Under the pieces are notes generated by a model. The model worked only from the letters and a program-made list of their open reading frames with translations. It had not been told where the DNA came from and did no database searches. Positions 9,684 to 18,533 of a stretch of 64,000 bases of DNA are shown here, piece after piece. Within the stretch, counting starts at the first letter, position 1. Every line of letters begins with the position of its first letter. The position numbers were made by a program, and so were the translations under genes. The stretch is from Sulfitobacter sp. LCG007 (GTDB taxonomy: Bacteria > Pseudomonadota > Alphaproteobacteria > Rhodobacterales > Rhodobacteraceae), in contig NZ_CP161805.1 in assembly GCF_040801785.1 (NCBI RefSeq), forward strand, positions 1,674,001 to 1,738,000. Direction: 5' to 3'.

Positions 9684-10294
9684 GGCTTGGTCTCCTGTTG
9701 CGCTTCGGGCTTGCCGTTGCCGCCGCGCGCGATGTCGAGCGCGCGCGCCAGCAATTCCGGGCCGCGGGATGCGACCTTTTCCTCGTCGTGAAACATCGCC
9801 GTCAGCAGCATGCCGAAGACGGCCGCGCCGATCGCGCCGGGCGGCGCTTCGTAATCCTCGAGCTCGCCGGGGCCGAGCGTACCGTCGGCCATCGAGGCGG
9901 CCATGGCGCAGAGCGCGGTGTCGTCCTCGTTGCCAGCCGCATCGAGAGCGGCGCGCGCAGCGGCGCGGGTCTCGGGGCCCGGCCTGAAGACCCAGGCCTC
10001 GGCGGCGCGCAGCGGCGCGGGCATCGCCGCGCCCTCGGCCAGCGTCTCGCGCGCGGCGAGGCAGGCGAGCCACGTCGCCTCGCGCGGGGGCAGGGAATGG
10101 GCCAGGACCTGCAGCATGTCGATCAGCGCGCCTTCTGCCTCGAGGGCGGCGAGCGTCTCGGGCACCGAAGCGCTGGCAGACTGGTCGAGCGGCGTCTGCA
10201 AAACGGCGTTTCCGGCGGCAAGGATGCGCGCGGCCGGTGCGGCGGGCAGTTTGCGCAGGCCGGCGAAGCGGTCGGTATGGGCGTGCGTGCTCAT
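9680..10294 (-). CDS. T6SS-linked protein of unknown function (DUF6931-like)
   Basis: A 204-residue, alanine-rich, probably helical soluble protein with no signal peptide or membrane segment. It sits between vgrG (1 base downstream of its stop) and the PAAR gene (4-base overlap). It resembles, from memory, the DUF6931 proteins found beside vgrG in T6SS loci. The position suggests a role in loading the VgrG-PAAR spike, for example as an adaptor or chaperone, but nothing in the sequence proves this. It has no recognisable toxin motif. Confidence 0.7.
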   Translation of the reverse strand: MSTHAHTDRFAGLRKLPAAPAARILAAGNAVLQTPLDQSASASVPETLAALEAEGALIDMLQVLAHSLPPREATWLACLAARETLAEGAAMPAPLRAAEAWVFRPGPETRAAARAALDAAGNEDDTALCAMAASMADGTLGPGELEDYEAPPGAIGAAVFGMLLTAMFHDEEKVASRGPELLARALDIARGGNGKPEAQQETKP

Positions 10295-10295
10295 G

Positions 10296-12422
10296 TCAGT
10301 TGATCATCGTGAGGGCGCCCTTGGCGATGAGCAGCCCGGCGGATTTCAGTTGCGTCATGCCACCGCCCTCGAGCGTCAGCATCCCCGCCCCCTTGAGCGC
10401 CGCCTGTCCCTTGGCCTCCATCTTGAGCTGACCGCCGGCGGTGAACTTCCCGGTGGCGCCGGCCTTCAGCTCGACCTGCGTGGAGGAAACGGTGATCTTC
10501 GAGGGCGTCATTTCGATCTTCGACGCGCCGCATTTCAGCACGATCTTCGATGCGGCCGAGATCTCGAGCGCGGCGCCCACGTCGATCTCGTAGCCGCGCG
10601 CGATGCTGTCCTTCTTGCCGCCCCTCACGTCGAGCGACTGCGCGCCTTCGACCGTCAGACTGTCGTCGGTACCGATGCGGGTGCTGCGCGCCTTCGCGAT
10701 GTCGACGGTTTCCTTGCCCTTCGCCACCGTGAAGGCGTGGTCGCCCGCGCGGATCGTTTCGGTCTTGTCTCCGTGGATCGTCTGCTTGAACGTGCCGCCC
10801 TTGCGGTGCTCGAGCCCGACGGTGATCTCGGCGTTGTTCTTGACGATCTGGTGGAAGTCGCGCTCGGACTGAAGCCGGACGAACTCGGCATCCTTCCTGT
10901 CCTCGAATACCAGTTCGCTGAAGCCGCCGCCGCCCTTCGAGCTGTTCGTCTTCAATCCCGTCAGGGTCTGGTTGCCGGGCAGGGGATAGGGGGGCTCGTT
11001 GTCGCCGTTGTAGACCATTCCGGTGATGAGAGGGCGGTCGGGATTGCCGTCCTCGAACTGAACGACGACTTCCTGGCCGATTCGCGGAACGGCGACGAAA
11101 CCCCAGCCCTTGCCGCTCCACGGCACCGAGGTGCGCACCCAGCAAGAGGTGCTGTCGTCGCGGCGGCCTTCGCGGTCCCAGTGGAACTGAACCTTCACGC
11201 GACCATGGCGGTCGGTCCAGACCTCCTCTCCGGCCTTGCCCACGACGACGGCGGTCTGCACGCCGGGATGTTCGGGGCGCGGTGTGAGCTGCGGCGCGCG
11301 GAAGGGCACCGAGACCTGCTGCACCTCGAACAGGCAGCGATAGGTGTCGGGGCTTGTGCTGCGATCGAAATCGAGCAGCGGGCCGAGAATGGCTTCCACC
11401 ATCTCGCGATCCTCGATATCGGCGTCGATCTGAAGCTGGTGGCGGGCCGAGATCACCAGGTATTCGGCGTTCTCGCTCTTGCGCGGATGGTGCCTGAGCT
11501 TGAACTTCGCCCCGGCGCTCATCTGGCGCACGTTGCAGGCGCCGCTCGAACGGTGCGCCTGCGCCGCCAGCCCCTCGATGCGGACGCGGGCGTGATGCTC
11601 GCCGGTGCGGGTGTCGCCGTGGCGGCCCGGGTAGTCGTAGGCCTCGTATGACTTGAAGGCGTGCTTGCCGTGGGGCAGCGCCTTGACGCTCGTCAGATCC
11701 GACCTTGGCTTCTCGAAATCGTAGTCCTGCAACGTGACCTTGCCGGTCTGGATGCTTTGGCCGCCGCGCCAGTCGAAGACGTGATCGTCACGGCGCCGGT
11801 AGTCCGGCGCGCGGAAGTGGAAATCGAGCTCGGCGTGGTCCTCGACGTTGCGGTGCGCGCTGGCGTCGTCGGCGAGGATCAGTACCTCCTTCGATTTTTC
11901 GTGGTCGTGGTAGAAATAGATCCCTTCCTCTTCCATCAGTCGGCACAGGAAGGCGTAGTCGCTTTCGCGGTACTGCACGCAGTAGCCGCGCTTGGGATAG
12001 CTGTGTTTGGTACGGTCGCGGAAATCCGAGAACCCGTGTTGCGAAAACACGTCCTTGATCACGTCGATCACGGATCGGTCCTGAAAGATCCGGCAATTAA
12101 CGCTGCGCGTCAGGAACCACAGCCAAGGCCTTACAGTGGCACGGAAATAACCGCGTCCGGCATGGGAGCCAAGGTATTCGGCGGCGGTGCAGCGGCCCTG
12201 GAAATAGCGGATCTTGTCCTTGGGGGCGTCGATCTCGAGCGGCAGGCGTTCTCCTACCAGCTTCTGCAGGTCGATGTCGATGTCGGGCGACATGAATTCG
12301 ATGGTGGTCTCGGTGAGCCTGCTCAGCCCCTCGTCGACCTGCGCGCGCATCAGGAAGCCCTTCAGCTTGCCGGGAAGCGTCAACCTGACCTGACGGCCCT
12401 CAAGAACGGTCTCCTGCGCCAT
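10296..12422 (-). CDS. tssI: T6SS spike protein VgrG (TssI)
   Basis: A 708-residue VgrG. The N-terminal part has the gp27-like fold features (for example YRESDYAFLCRLMEEEGIYF). The gp5 OB-fold follows, with DRHGRVKVQFHWDREG and the conserved GFVAVPRIGQEVVVQFEDG. After this comes a long repetitive beta-helix needle (about residues 480-700) ending without an enzymatic extension. It forms the trimeric spike on the Hcp tube and carries PAAR and cargo. As there is no fused effector domain, cargo is presumably bound non-covalently or encoded elsewhere. Confidence 0.95.
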   Translation of the reverse strand: MAQETVLEGRQVRLTLPGKLKGFLMRAQVDEGLSRLTETTIEFMSPDIDIDLQKLVGERLPLEIDAPKDKIRYFQGRCTAAEYLGSHAGRGYFRATVRPWLWFLTRSVNCRIFQDRSVIDVIKDVFSQHGFSDFRDRTKHSYPKRGYCVQYRESDYAFLCRLMEEEGIYFYHDHEKSKEVLILADDASAHRNVEDHAELDFHFRAPDYRRRDDHVFDWRGGQSIQTGKVTLQDYDFEKPRSDLTSVKALPHGKHAFKSYEAYDYPGRHGDTRTGEHHARVRIEGLAAQAHRSSGACNVRQMSAGAKFKLRHHPRKSENAEYLVISARHQLQIDADIEDREMVEAILGPLLDFDRSTSPDTYRCLFEVQQVSVPFRAPQLTPRPEHPGVQTAVVVGKAGEEVWTDRHGRVKVQFHWDREGRRDDSTSCWVRTSVPWSGKGWGFVAVPRIGQEVVVQFEDGNPDRPLITGMVYNGDNEPPYPLPGNQTLTGLKTNSSKGGGGFSELVFEDRKDAEFVRLQSERDFHQIVKNNAEITVGLEHRKGGTFKQTIHGDKTETIRAGDHAFTVAKGKETVDIAKARSTRIGTDDSLTVEGAQSLDVRGGKKDSIARGYEIDVGAALEISAASKIVLKCGASKIEMTPSKITVSSTQVELKAGATGKFTAGGQLKMEAKGQAALKGAGMLTLEGGGMTQLKSAGLLIAKGALTMIN

Positions 12423-12427
12423 GCCGC

Positions 12428-12718
12428 CTACGCCTCGTCCGGCATAGTGGCGATGACGAGATGTCCGTCGCTCTCGAGCCGCGCCGCGATCGCGGGATGG
12501 ATGGCCCAGAGATCCCCGAGCTCGGTGCCCTCGGGCAGCAGCGCGCCAAGCGCATCCACCGAGGCCGGCGTGATGCAGTGCACCGGGGTCGGGAAGCCGT
12601 CCGTCGTCGTGAGCATGGCGCTCAGATGCGCCTCGCCCTCGATCAGCCAGACCTGCTCGCCGATCCGGGCAAGCAGGATGCCCCCGCTTTGACCCTCATG
12701 CGGTTGCGCGTCGCCCAT
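12428..12718 (-). CDS. Small conserved-position T6SS protein of unknown function
   Basis: A 96-residue acidic soluble protein between the second TssC-like gene and vgrG. The ATG at 12718 overlaps the upstream stop as TGATG; a GTG one codon earlier would overlap it as GTGA. No motif, signal peptide or membrane segment is visible. Its place directly before vgrG, with only 5 bases between, suggests a spike-related function. I do not recognise a family. Confidence 0.65.
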   Translation of the reverse strand: MGDAQPHEGQSGGILLARIGEQVWLIEGEAHLSAMLTTTDGFPTPVHCITPASVDALGALLPEGTELGDLWAIHPAIAARLESDGHLVIATMPDEA

Positions 12719-14628
12719 CACAGGTCCTCCAGCATTGCCGCAAGGTCGGGGTCGATCTCGAAGTCGCCGCTGTCAGCGCCGGTGACGGCGTCGTCGGAGA
12801 AGGCAGCCAGCATGGCGTCGAGGTCGATGTCCACGTCAGGTGCCGCGCTTGCGTCTGCGCCGGGATCGGGCGTTTCAAAGCCGAATTCCGCGAGCTTGGC
12901 ATCCGCGTCGAAGTCACCGAAATCGGGCAGATCGCCATCGCCGCCGAAAGTCGCCGGATCCTCGGCACTGGGGGTTACCGCACCGCTCATTGCGGAGGAG
13001 GCTTTGCTGTTGGCTGCGGCGGGCGTCGCACCGAAGTCGAAGCTCGGGGCCGCGCCGGACGTGGTCTTGGCTGGCGAAATCGCCCATGGTCCTGCGAGCA
13101 TGTCGCCGCCAAGCGCCTGGAACGATCCCTGCCGGACCTCGTTGCGACCCTTGATCGACAGCAGGGGCATGAAGCCGCGGGTCACGACCTCGGCCATGGT
13201 ACGGGTGGTCAGCAGACGCTCGGTGCAGGGCAGTGCAATAGGATCGCCATGCGCATCGGTCATCACATGAACCGGCATGTCGCCCAGCGACATGATCTCG
13301 CCAAGGCGCATGTCCTTGCCGGATTTCGAGACGCCTGCCGCCATCAGCACCGCCGAGACGACGGCCGGATTGGCCCAGAGCATCCCGTTGAGCCCGTCGC
13401 GCAGGCTGAATTCCTCGAAGTCGAACGGGTCGACGGGATCGGTGCGCCGGCCATAGGGATGGCGCAGCAGGAAGCGCGGCGAGGCGATCCCGAGATAGCG
13501 CGCCTCTGGCAGAGCGCGCAGCGAGTCCCAGCTTTCGGCCACCAGCGGGTGCCGGTCCTGCCTGGGCGTCTCGAGGAAGCGCGGCGAGATCGCGGTGACG
13601 AAGGGCGCATTCATCCAGGCGGCGATCTTCGCCATGCGGGCGAGCAGCGCCGCGTGCGGCGGCGTTTCCTCGAGCGTGTAGAGCCCGAAAACCGCCGATA
13701 TCGGGCCTTGATGGGCATCCAGCCGGGGCGTCTCGGCCAGCATCCGGAACAGGCCACTGTCAGCCAGATCCTCCGTCGACGACAGATCGGCGGCCCATTC
13801 CTCGGCAGAGACGTCGTAGAGCACGACCTCGAGCCTGGGCCCGGTCTCGATGCGGCGCGCCAGGAAATCGAGCGAGCGCCATGTGGCCTCGACCGACTGG
13901 AAATCGGGGTGGTGCAGGATGGCGCGCATCGCATCCGAAAGAGCGGCGTCGATAGCCGCGAGCATGCTGTCCTGCGCCGGATCGGGGGCGGCCTGGACAT
14001 GCGGGCCGACGATGCGGGCGATCAGGTCTTCGGCGGCATCGGCAACCGAGGCCGTCGGCGTCATGTCCCCGATCAGCGTCTGGAAATCGCTCAGGCGACG
14101 GTCGGCGGGCACCGCGCTGCCCTTGGCGCGCGCGCGGCTTGCGGGTATCGGGCGATCGTACATCTGTGCCCACTGGCGCAGCTCGCTCATGGCGTTGCTG
14201 TCGCCTCGGGCCACGCGCTGGCGGAGCACGCCCAGTTCCTCGAAGATCTCGACATTTTCGTAGAGTTCGTCGGGGTGCAGGCCGTCGATATCCGCGAGCG
14301 GCACGGAAACCGCAGCACCGTCGCGCCCGATCGGCAATGTCAGAGTGGTCGCGAAGCCCGCGATGACATCGTCCAGCCGGTCGATATCGAAGCGGATCGC
14401 ACGGCGCGTCGCGAGGTCATCGCCGATCGCCAGTTCGCCGCGGCTGGCGCGGCCCGAGAAATCGCCCAGGATGGCAATCCGGAAACGCTCGCGCGGCTGG
14501 TCGAGATCCTCGGGCCGCTCTGCACTCAGGGTGCCGAAGGGCAGCGCCGCTTCCTGCGCGCTGTCGGCGCCGGGCGGGGCCCCGCGGGAGAATTCGGTTT
14601 CTGCGGATGTCGGATCGCTGTCGGTCAT
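12718..14628 (-). CDS. Second TssC-like sheath-family protein (ImpD/TssC40 type)
   Basis: A 636-residue protein. Residues about 45-140 look like a TssB-type beginning (RFRIAILGDFSGR). Residues about 200-480 resemble the TssC core, including ILHHPDFQSVEATWRSLDFL and RYLGIASPRFLLRHPYG, both paralleled in tssC of this cluster. The C-terminal 150 residues are acidic, Ala/Ser-rich and probably disordered. Agrobacterium T6SS loci encode two TssC-like proteins (TssC40 and TssC41), and this gene appears to be the equivalent of the divergent copy. It probably does not polymerise like ordinary sheath. It is separated from clpV by 186 bases. Confidence 0.85.
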   Translation of the reverse strand: MTDSDPTSAETEFSRGAPPGADSAQEAALPFGTLSAERPEDLDQPRERFRIAILGDFSGRASRGELAIGDDLATRRAIRFDIDRLDDVIAGFATTLTLPIGRDGAAVSVPLADIDGLHPDELYENVEIFEELGVLRQRVARGDSNAMSELRQWAQMYDRPIPASRARAKGSAVPADRRLSDFQTLIGDMTPTASVADAAEDLIARIVGPHVQAAPDPAQDSMLAAIDAALSDAMRAILHHPDFQSVEATWRSLDFLARRIETGPRLEVVLYDVSAEEWAADLSSTEDLADSGLFRMLAETPRLDAHQGPISAVFGLYTLEETPPHAALLARMAKIAAWMNAPFVTAISPRFLETPRQDRHPLVAESWDSLRALPEARYLGIASPRFLLRHPYGRRTDPVDPFDFEEFSLRDGLNGMLWANPAVVSAVLMAAGVSKSGKDMRLGEIMSLGDMPVHVMTDAHGDPIALPCTERLLTTRTMAEVVTRGFMPLLSIKGRNEVRQGSFQALGGDMLAGPWAISPAKTTSGAAPSFDFGATPAAANSKASSAMSGAVTPSAEDPATFGGDGDLPDFGDFDADAKLAEFGFETPDPGADASAAPDVDIDLDAMLAAFSDDAVTGADSGDFEIDPDLAAMLEDL

Positions 14629-14769
14629 GTGCGCGCTCCCTCGGCTCTTGCGGGTAAGGCCGGGCGGAATGCCACGACCGTTGTCACCCCCGTAAGTGCC
14701 GCGGGAGCGTCAGAGGGTTCGCATGCGGAAAGAAAAAACATTGCCTCGGCCCCGGTTCGGGCCAGAGGG

Positions 14770-14792
14770 CCCCGCGCGCGGCCCGCGCGGGG
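14770..14792 (-). other. GC-rich hairpin after clpV
   Basis: A perfect 9-bp inverted repeat (arms 14770-14778 and 14784-14792, 5-base loop) begins 23 bases after the clpV stop. A second short GC stem and a run of six T residues (minus strand) follow about 30-40 bases further on. This is not a textbook intrinsic terminator because the T run is far from the stem, but the 186-base gap makes this the likeliest place inside the T6SS operon for partial termination or RNA processing. Confidence 0.4.
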
Positions 14793-14814
14793 GTATGACG
14801 AGCGGAGATGCCGT

Positions 14815-17484
14815 TCAGTCGAAGGCGTAGGTGAACTCGTTTCCAACGACATCGACGACAACACGGCCGATCTTGCCACCGTCCATCATTCTGGTCAGGA
14901 ACTCGGTCGAGATCTCGGGCAGCATGGTGTTGGTGACGATGGCGTCGATCATCCGGCCGCCGCTTTCGATCTCCTGGCAGCGCGAGACGATGGTCTCGAC
15001 AACCGCATCGGAATAGCTGAACGGCACGTCGTAGGTCGCGGCGACGCGTTTCCCGATGCGGGCAAGCTGCAGACGGGTAATGTCGCCTAGCATGTCGGGG
15101 CTGAGCGGATAGTACGGGATCGTCACCATCCGCCCCAGAAGAGCCGCCGGAAATACCTTGAGCAGCGGCGCGCGCAGCGCCTTCGCGATGCCTTCGGGCT
15201 CGGGCATCCGCCCGGGAACCCTGCAGACGTCCATGATCACCTCCGAGCCGACATTCGAGGTCAGCAGGATGAGTGTGTTGCGAAAGTCGATCATCCGGCC
15301 CTCGCCATCCTCCATCATGCCCTTGTCGAAGACCTGAAAGAACATCTCATGCACGTCGGGATGCGCTTTCTCGACCTCATCGAGGAGCACGATCGAATAG
15401 GGCCTGCGCCGCACGGCCTCGGTCAGCACACCGCCCTCGCCATAGCCGACATAGCCCGGAGGCGCGCCCTTGAGGGACGAGACGGTATGGGCTTCCTGAT
15501 ACTCGCTCATGTTGATGGTGATGACATTCTGCTCGCCGCCATAGAGCGTCTCGGCCAGTGCAAGCGCAGTCTCGGTCTTGCCCACTCCCGAGGTTCCGGC
15601 AAGCATGAACACCCCGACCGGTTTCGAGGGGTTGTCCAGACCGGCGCGCGACGCCTTCACGCGCCGGGCGATCATCTCCATGGCGTGGTTCTGCCCGATC
15701 ACGCGCTGCGACAGGTGGGAGGCGAGGTTGAGCACGGTGCGGATCTCATCCCTGAGCATCCGCCCGACCGGAATGCCGGTCCAGTCGGCGACGACCGCGC
15801 CCACCGCCTGCGCATCGACGATGGGCAGCATCAGGGGCGCCTCACCCTGCAGCGTCGCCAGTTCGTCCTGTTTCAAGCGCAGCTCGGCAAGCGTCACATG
15901 GCGCTCGTCGTTCCCCGAAGCTGCGTCCGGTTCAACTTCGGCCCCGCCATCCGTCACCGCGACGTCCTCGCGTAGCCGTGCGCGAAGATCGAGGATCTCG
16001 CCCACAAGCGCCTTTTCCGCGTCCCAGCGTTCTGTCAGCTCGTCCAGCCGTGCGGCCTCGTCCTCCAGCGCCGCGCGGGCACGCGCCTCGCGAGCTGCGA
16101 CCTCGGCCCCGGCGCTCGCATCGCGGGCGATGATCTCGAGCTCGGTCTCGAGCGCGGCGATGCGAAGCCGGGCATCGTCCACCGGGGCAGGCACCGCATG
16201 CAGGCTAATCGCGACACGGGCGCAGGCGGTGTCGAGGACGCTCACCGACTTGTCGGGAAGCTGGCGGGCAGGGATGTAGCGCGCCGAGAGCGTCACCGCC
16301 GCCTCGAGCGCCTCGTCCAGGATCTGTACGCCGTGGTGGCGTTCCAGTGTCGAGGCGACGCTGCGCATCATCCGCAATGCCCTGGCGGTGTCCGGCTCGG
16401 CAACCTGCACCACCTGGAAGCGCCGGGTCAGGGCGGGATCGGTTTCGATGTGCCGCTTGTATTCCGCCCAGGTGGTGGCACCGATGGTGCGCAGCGTCCC
16501 GCGTGCCAGGGCCGGCTTGAGCAGGTTGGCCGCATCGCCGACCCCCGCAGATCCGCCGGCCCCCACCAGCGTGTGGGTCTCGTCGACGAACATCACGACG
16601 GGGACCGGGCTTGCCTGCACCTCGTCGATGACACCGCGCAGGCGGGTCTCGAACTCGCCCTTCATGCTCGCCCCGGCCTGCAACAGGCCCACATCGAGCG
16701 ACAGGAGCCGCGCCTCGCGCAATGCGGGCGGCACGTCGCCGCGCGCGATGCGCAGCGCAAAGCCCTCGACCACGGCGGTCTTGCCCACGCCGGCCTCGCC
16801 GGTGAGGATCGGATTGTTCTGGCGCCGCCGCATCAGGACATCGACGACCTGGCGGATCTCCTCGTCGCGCCCGACGACCGGATCGATCTCGCCCGCACGC
16901 GCCTTTTCGGTCATGTCGGTGCAGAACCGGGCCAGCGCATCTCCCCCGCCAAGCTGCGCCGGCATGCCCTGCGCGGACCGCTCCTGCGCGGGGGCCACCG
17001 AGGCCGCTTCCGGAGAGCCCGCGAGCAGTTCGGCGAACCGATCGGACAGCGCATCGGGGCCGATCTTGCGGAACTCGGGCGACATGGACCGCAGGACATT
17101 GCGCAGGCGCGGCGTCTTGACGATGCCGAGGATCAGGTGCCCTGTGCGCACCTGCGAGGCGCCGAACAGAAGCGAGGCGTAGACCCAGGCACGCTCTGCC
17201 GTCTCCTCGAGATGGGGCGACAGGTCCGAGACCGCCGTCGCACCACGCGGCAGCGCGTCCAGCGCGCGTACCAGATCGGCGGCGACACGGCCCTGGTCGA
17301 GATCGAAACCCGAGATCAGGCGGTGCAGGTCGCTGTCCTGACCCTGCAGGATCTGGTGCAGCCAATGCACCAGCTCGACATATGGATTTCCCCGCATCCT
17401 GCAGAATACGGTGGCGCTTTCGATGGTTTGATAGGCCAGCTTGTCGAGCTTGCCGAACAGGGCCACACGGCTGATTTCGCTCAT
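14815..17484 (-). CDS. clpV: T6SS sheath-recycling AAA+ ATPase ClpV (TssH)
   Basis: An 889-residue Clp/Hsp100 ATPase. The N-terminal domain (about 1-160) should bind contracted sheath. AAA domain 1 has Walker A GEAGVGKT at about 229-236 and Walker B VVMFVDETH. A coiled-coil middle domain covers about 430-520. AAA domain 2 has GTSGVGKT, then GYVGYGEGG and VLLDEVEKAH. It disassembles contracted TssBC sheath for reuse. It starts 29 bases after tssG with the GGTAAGATCC region in front of the ATG. Confidence 0.95.
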   Translation of the reverse strand: MSEISRVALFGKLDKLAYQTIESATVFCRMRGNPYVELVHWLHQILQGQDSDLHRLISGFDLDQGRVAADLVRALDALPRGATAVSDLSPHLEETAERAWVYASLLFGASQVRTGHLILGIVKTPRLRNVLRSMSPEFRKIGPDALSDRFAELLAGSPEAASVAPAQERSAQGMPAQLGGGDALARFCTDMTEKARAGEIDPVVGRDEEIRQVVDVLMRRRQNNPILTGEAGVGKTAVVEGFALRIARGDVPPALREARLLSLDVGLLQAGASMKGEFETRLRGVIDEVQASPVPVVMFVDETHTLVGAGGSAGVGDAANLLKPALARGTLRTIGATTWAEYKRHIETDPALTRRFQVVQVAEPDTARALRMMRSVASTLERHHGVQILDEALEAAVTLSARYIPARQLPDKSVSVLDTACARVAISLHAVPAPVDDARLRIAALETELEIIARDASAGAEVAAREARARAALEDEAARLDELTERWDAEKALVGEILDLRARLREDVAVTDGGAEVEPDAASGNDERHVTLAELRLKQDELATLQGEAPLMLPIVDAQAVGAVVADWTGIPVGRMLRDEIRTVLNLASHLSQRVIGQNHAMEMIARRVKASRAGLDNPSKPVGVFMLAGTSGVGKTETALALAETLYGGEQNVITINMSEYQEAHTVSSLKGAPPGYVGYGEGGVLTEAVRRRPYSIVLLDEVEKAHPDVHEMFFQVFDKGMMEDGEGRMIDFRNTLILLTSNVGSEVIMDVCRVPGRMPEPEGIAKALRAPLLKVFPAALLGRMVTIPYYPLSPDMLGDITRLQLARIGKRVAATYDVPFSYSDAVVETIVSRCQEIESGGRMIDAIVTNTMLPEISTEFLTRMMDGGKIGRVVVDVVGNEFTYAFD

Positions 17485-17513
17485 GGATCTTACCTTCTTG
17501 CTGTCGGTGCGGC

Positions 17514-18533
17514 TCAGGGGAGGGCGTTTTGCGGGGCGGTGAGGGAAAGGTCGTCAGCGTCCTTTTCAGGGCGTTCGCCAATCCAGCTTGTCAGGCCGAG
17601 CCGTGCGCCCGCGCCCAGTTGCGTGGGCGGCACATCGGTGGCGCGCAGCACGAGGGTCGCCTCCCAGTCGAGCGTGTCGCCGGCATAGTTCCGGACGAGC
17701 GCGGCGAGGCGCTTGAGGCTCTGCCCGCCCGGCAGAAGCCGTTCGTACTCGGCCAGCGAGAGCGGTCCGATGCGCAGGCGGAACTTGGCCTCGCGCGACC
17801 AGACCTTGTTGCCGAGGCTCGCGTTCCTGCCGAGAACCGCACCGCCGAGCGCGCCGCGGTCCTCCGGTTCGAGATGCAGCCAGGATCCGACGAAGCTTTC
17901 GATCTCCACCTCGGCGGCGAAGACGCGACGCAGGATGGCCGCGAGCCCGGCCTCGCTTTTTGCTGCGGCGCCAAGCAGCCCGGCGAAATGGCGTCGGGCG
18001 CTGTCGTGCATCGTGTCACGGCATTCAAAAGCCTCGCCCGCGACGCCGGCCAGCGCGTCGAGCTTTTCGCCGAACGGGTGGTCGTCGGGCCGGTCGTTGG
18101 AGGGCGCGGGTTCGGCGCTGGCCCAGGCGCGGTAGAACAGCGACAGCATGCGATGGTGCAGCATGTCGGCGAAGCCCACCAACGCGCCGTCGCCATTGTT
18201 GCGCTGCCGGTCACGGGCGTATTCTGTGAGATGCAGCGGCAAGGCGCCATGAGGCCCGAAAAGGCCGAAGGCCTGCTGGGTCAGCCGCTCCCGTCCGCTG
18301 CGCGCATCCTTGGCGAGACTGGTGACGGTCGAGCGGGGAAAGGCCAGTTCCGGTGCCTGCCCGAGCCGCACCGGATCCTGCGCCGGCCTGCGCGAGCGCC
18401 CGAGCCGGGGCCTGTCGGGATGCGCCGCCTCGATGATGCGCAGCGCCTGGAAAAGATGATGGGACCCGGGGGAGATCCTGAGCGCGTCGAGGCGGCTCAG
18501 ATCAGCACCCGGCGCCCGCTTCTCGGTTTCCAT
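17514..18533 (-). CDS. tssG: T6SS baseplate protein TssG
   Basis: A 339-residue TssG (VasB/ImpH). It contains the N-terminal HLFQALRIIEAAHPD motif typical of the family and FGPHGALPLHLTEYARDR, which is the conserved GxxGxLPxHLTE region. TssG forms the TssFG wedge of the baseplate with TssE and TssK. The chosen ATG at 18533 lies inside the end of tssF (37-base overlap); the frame is open further upstream but reads unlike protein there. Confidence 0.9.
   Translation of the reverse strand: METEKRAPGADLSRLDALRISPGSHHLFQALRIIEAAHPDRPRLGRSRRPAQDPVRLGQAPELAFPRSTVTSLAKDARSGRERLTQQAFGLFGPHGALPLHLTEYARDRQRNNGDGALVGFADMLHHRMLSLFYRAWASAEPAPSNDRPDDHPFGEKLDALAGVAGEAFECRDTMHDSARRHFAGLLGAAAKSEAGLAAILRRVFAAEVEIESFVGSWLHLEPEDRGALGGAVLGRNASLGNKVWSREAKFRLRIGPLSLAEYERLLPGGQSLKRLAALVRNYAGDTLDWEATLVLRATDVPPTQLGAGARLGLTSWIGERPEKDADDLSLTAPQNALP

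Noticed and set aside
9684-10073. 130-residue N-terminal extension of the PAAR protein
   Set aside because: It overlaps the DUF6931-like gene and is Arg/Gly-rich; the ATGA start gives a complete PAAR domain.
14625-14742. A 38-codon minus-strand frame (MFFLSACEPSD...) ending with an ATGA overlap to the second TssC-like gene
   Set aside because: It mimics a lipoprotein start but has no ribosome site, a T-run at its start and no family resemblance; the overlap is probably chance.
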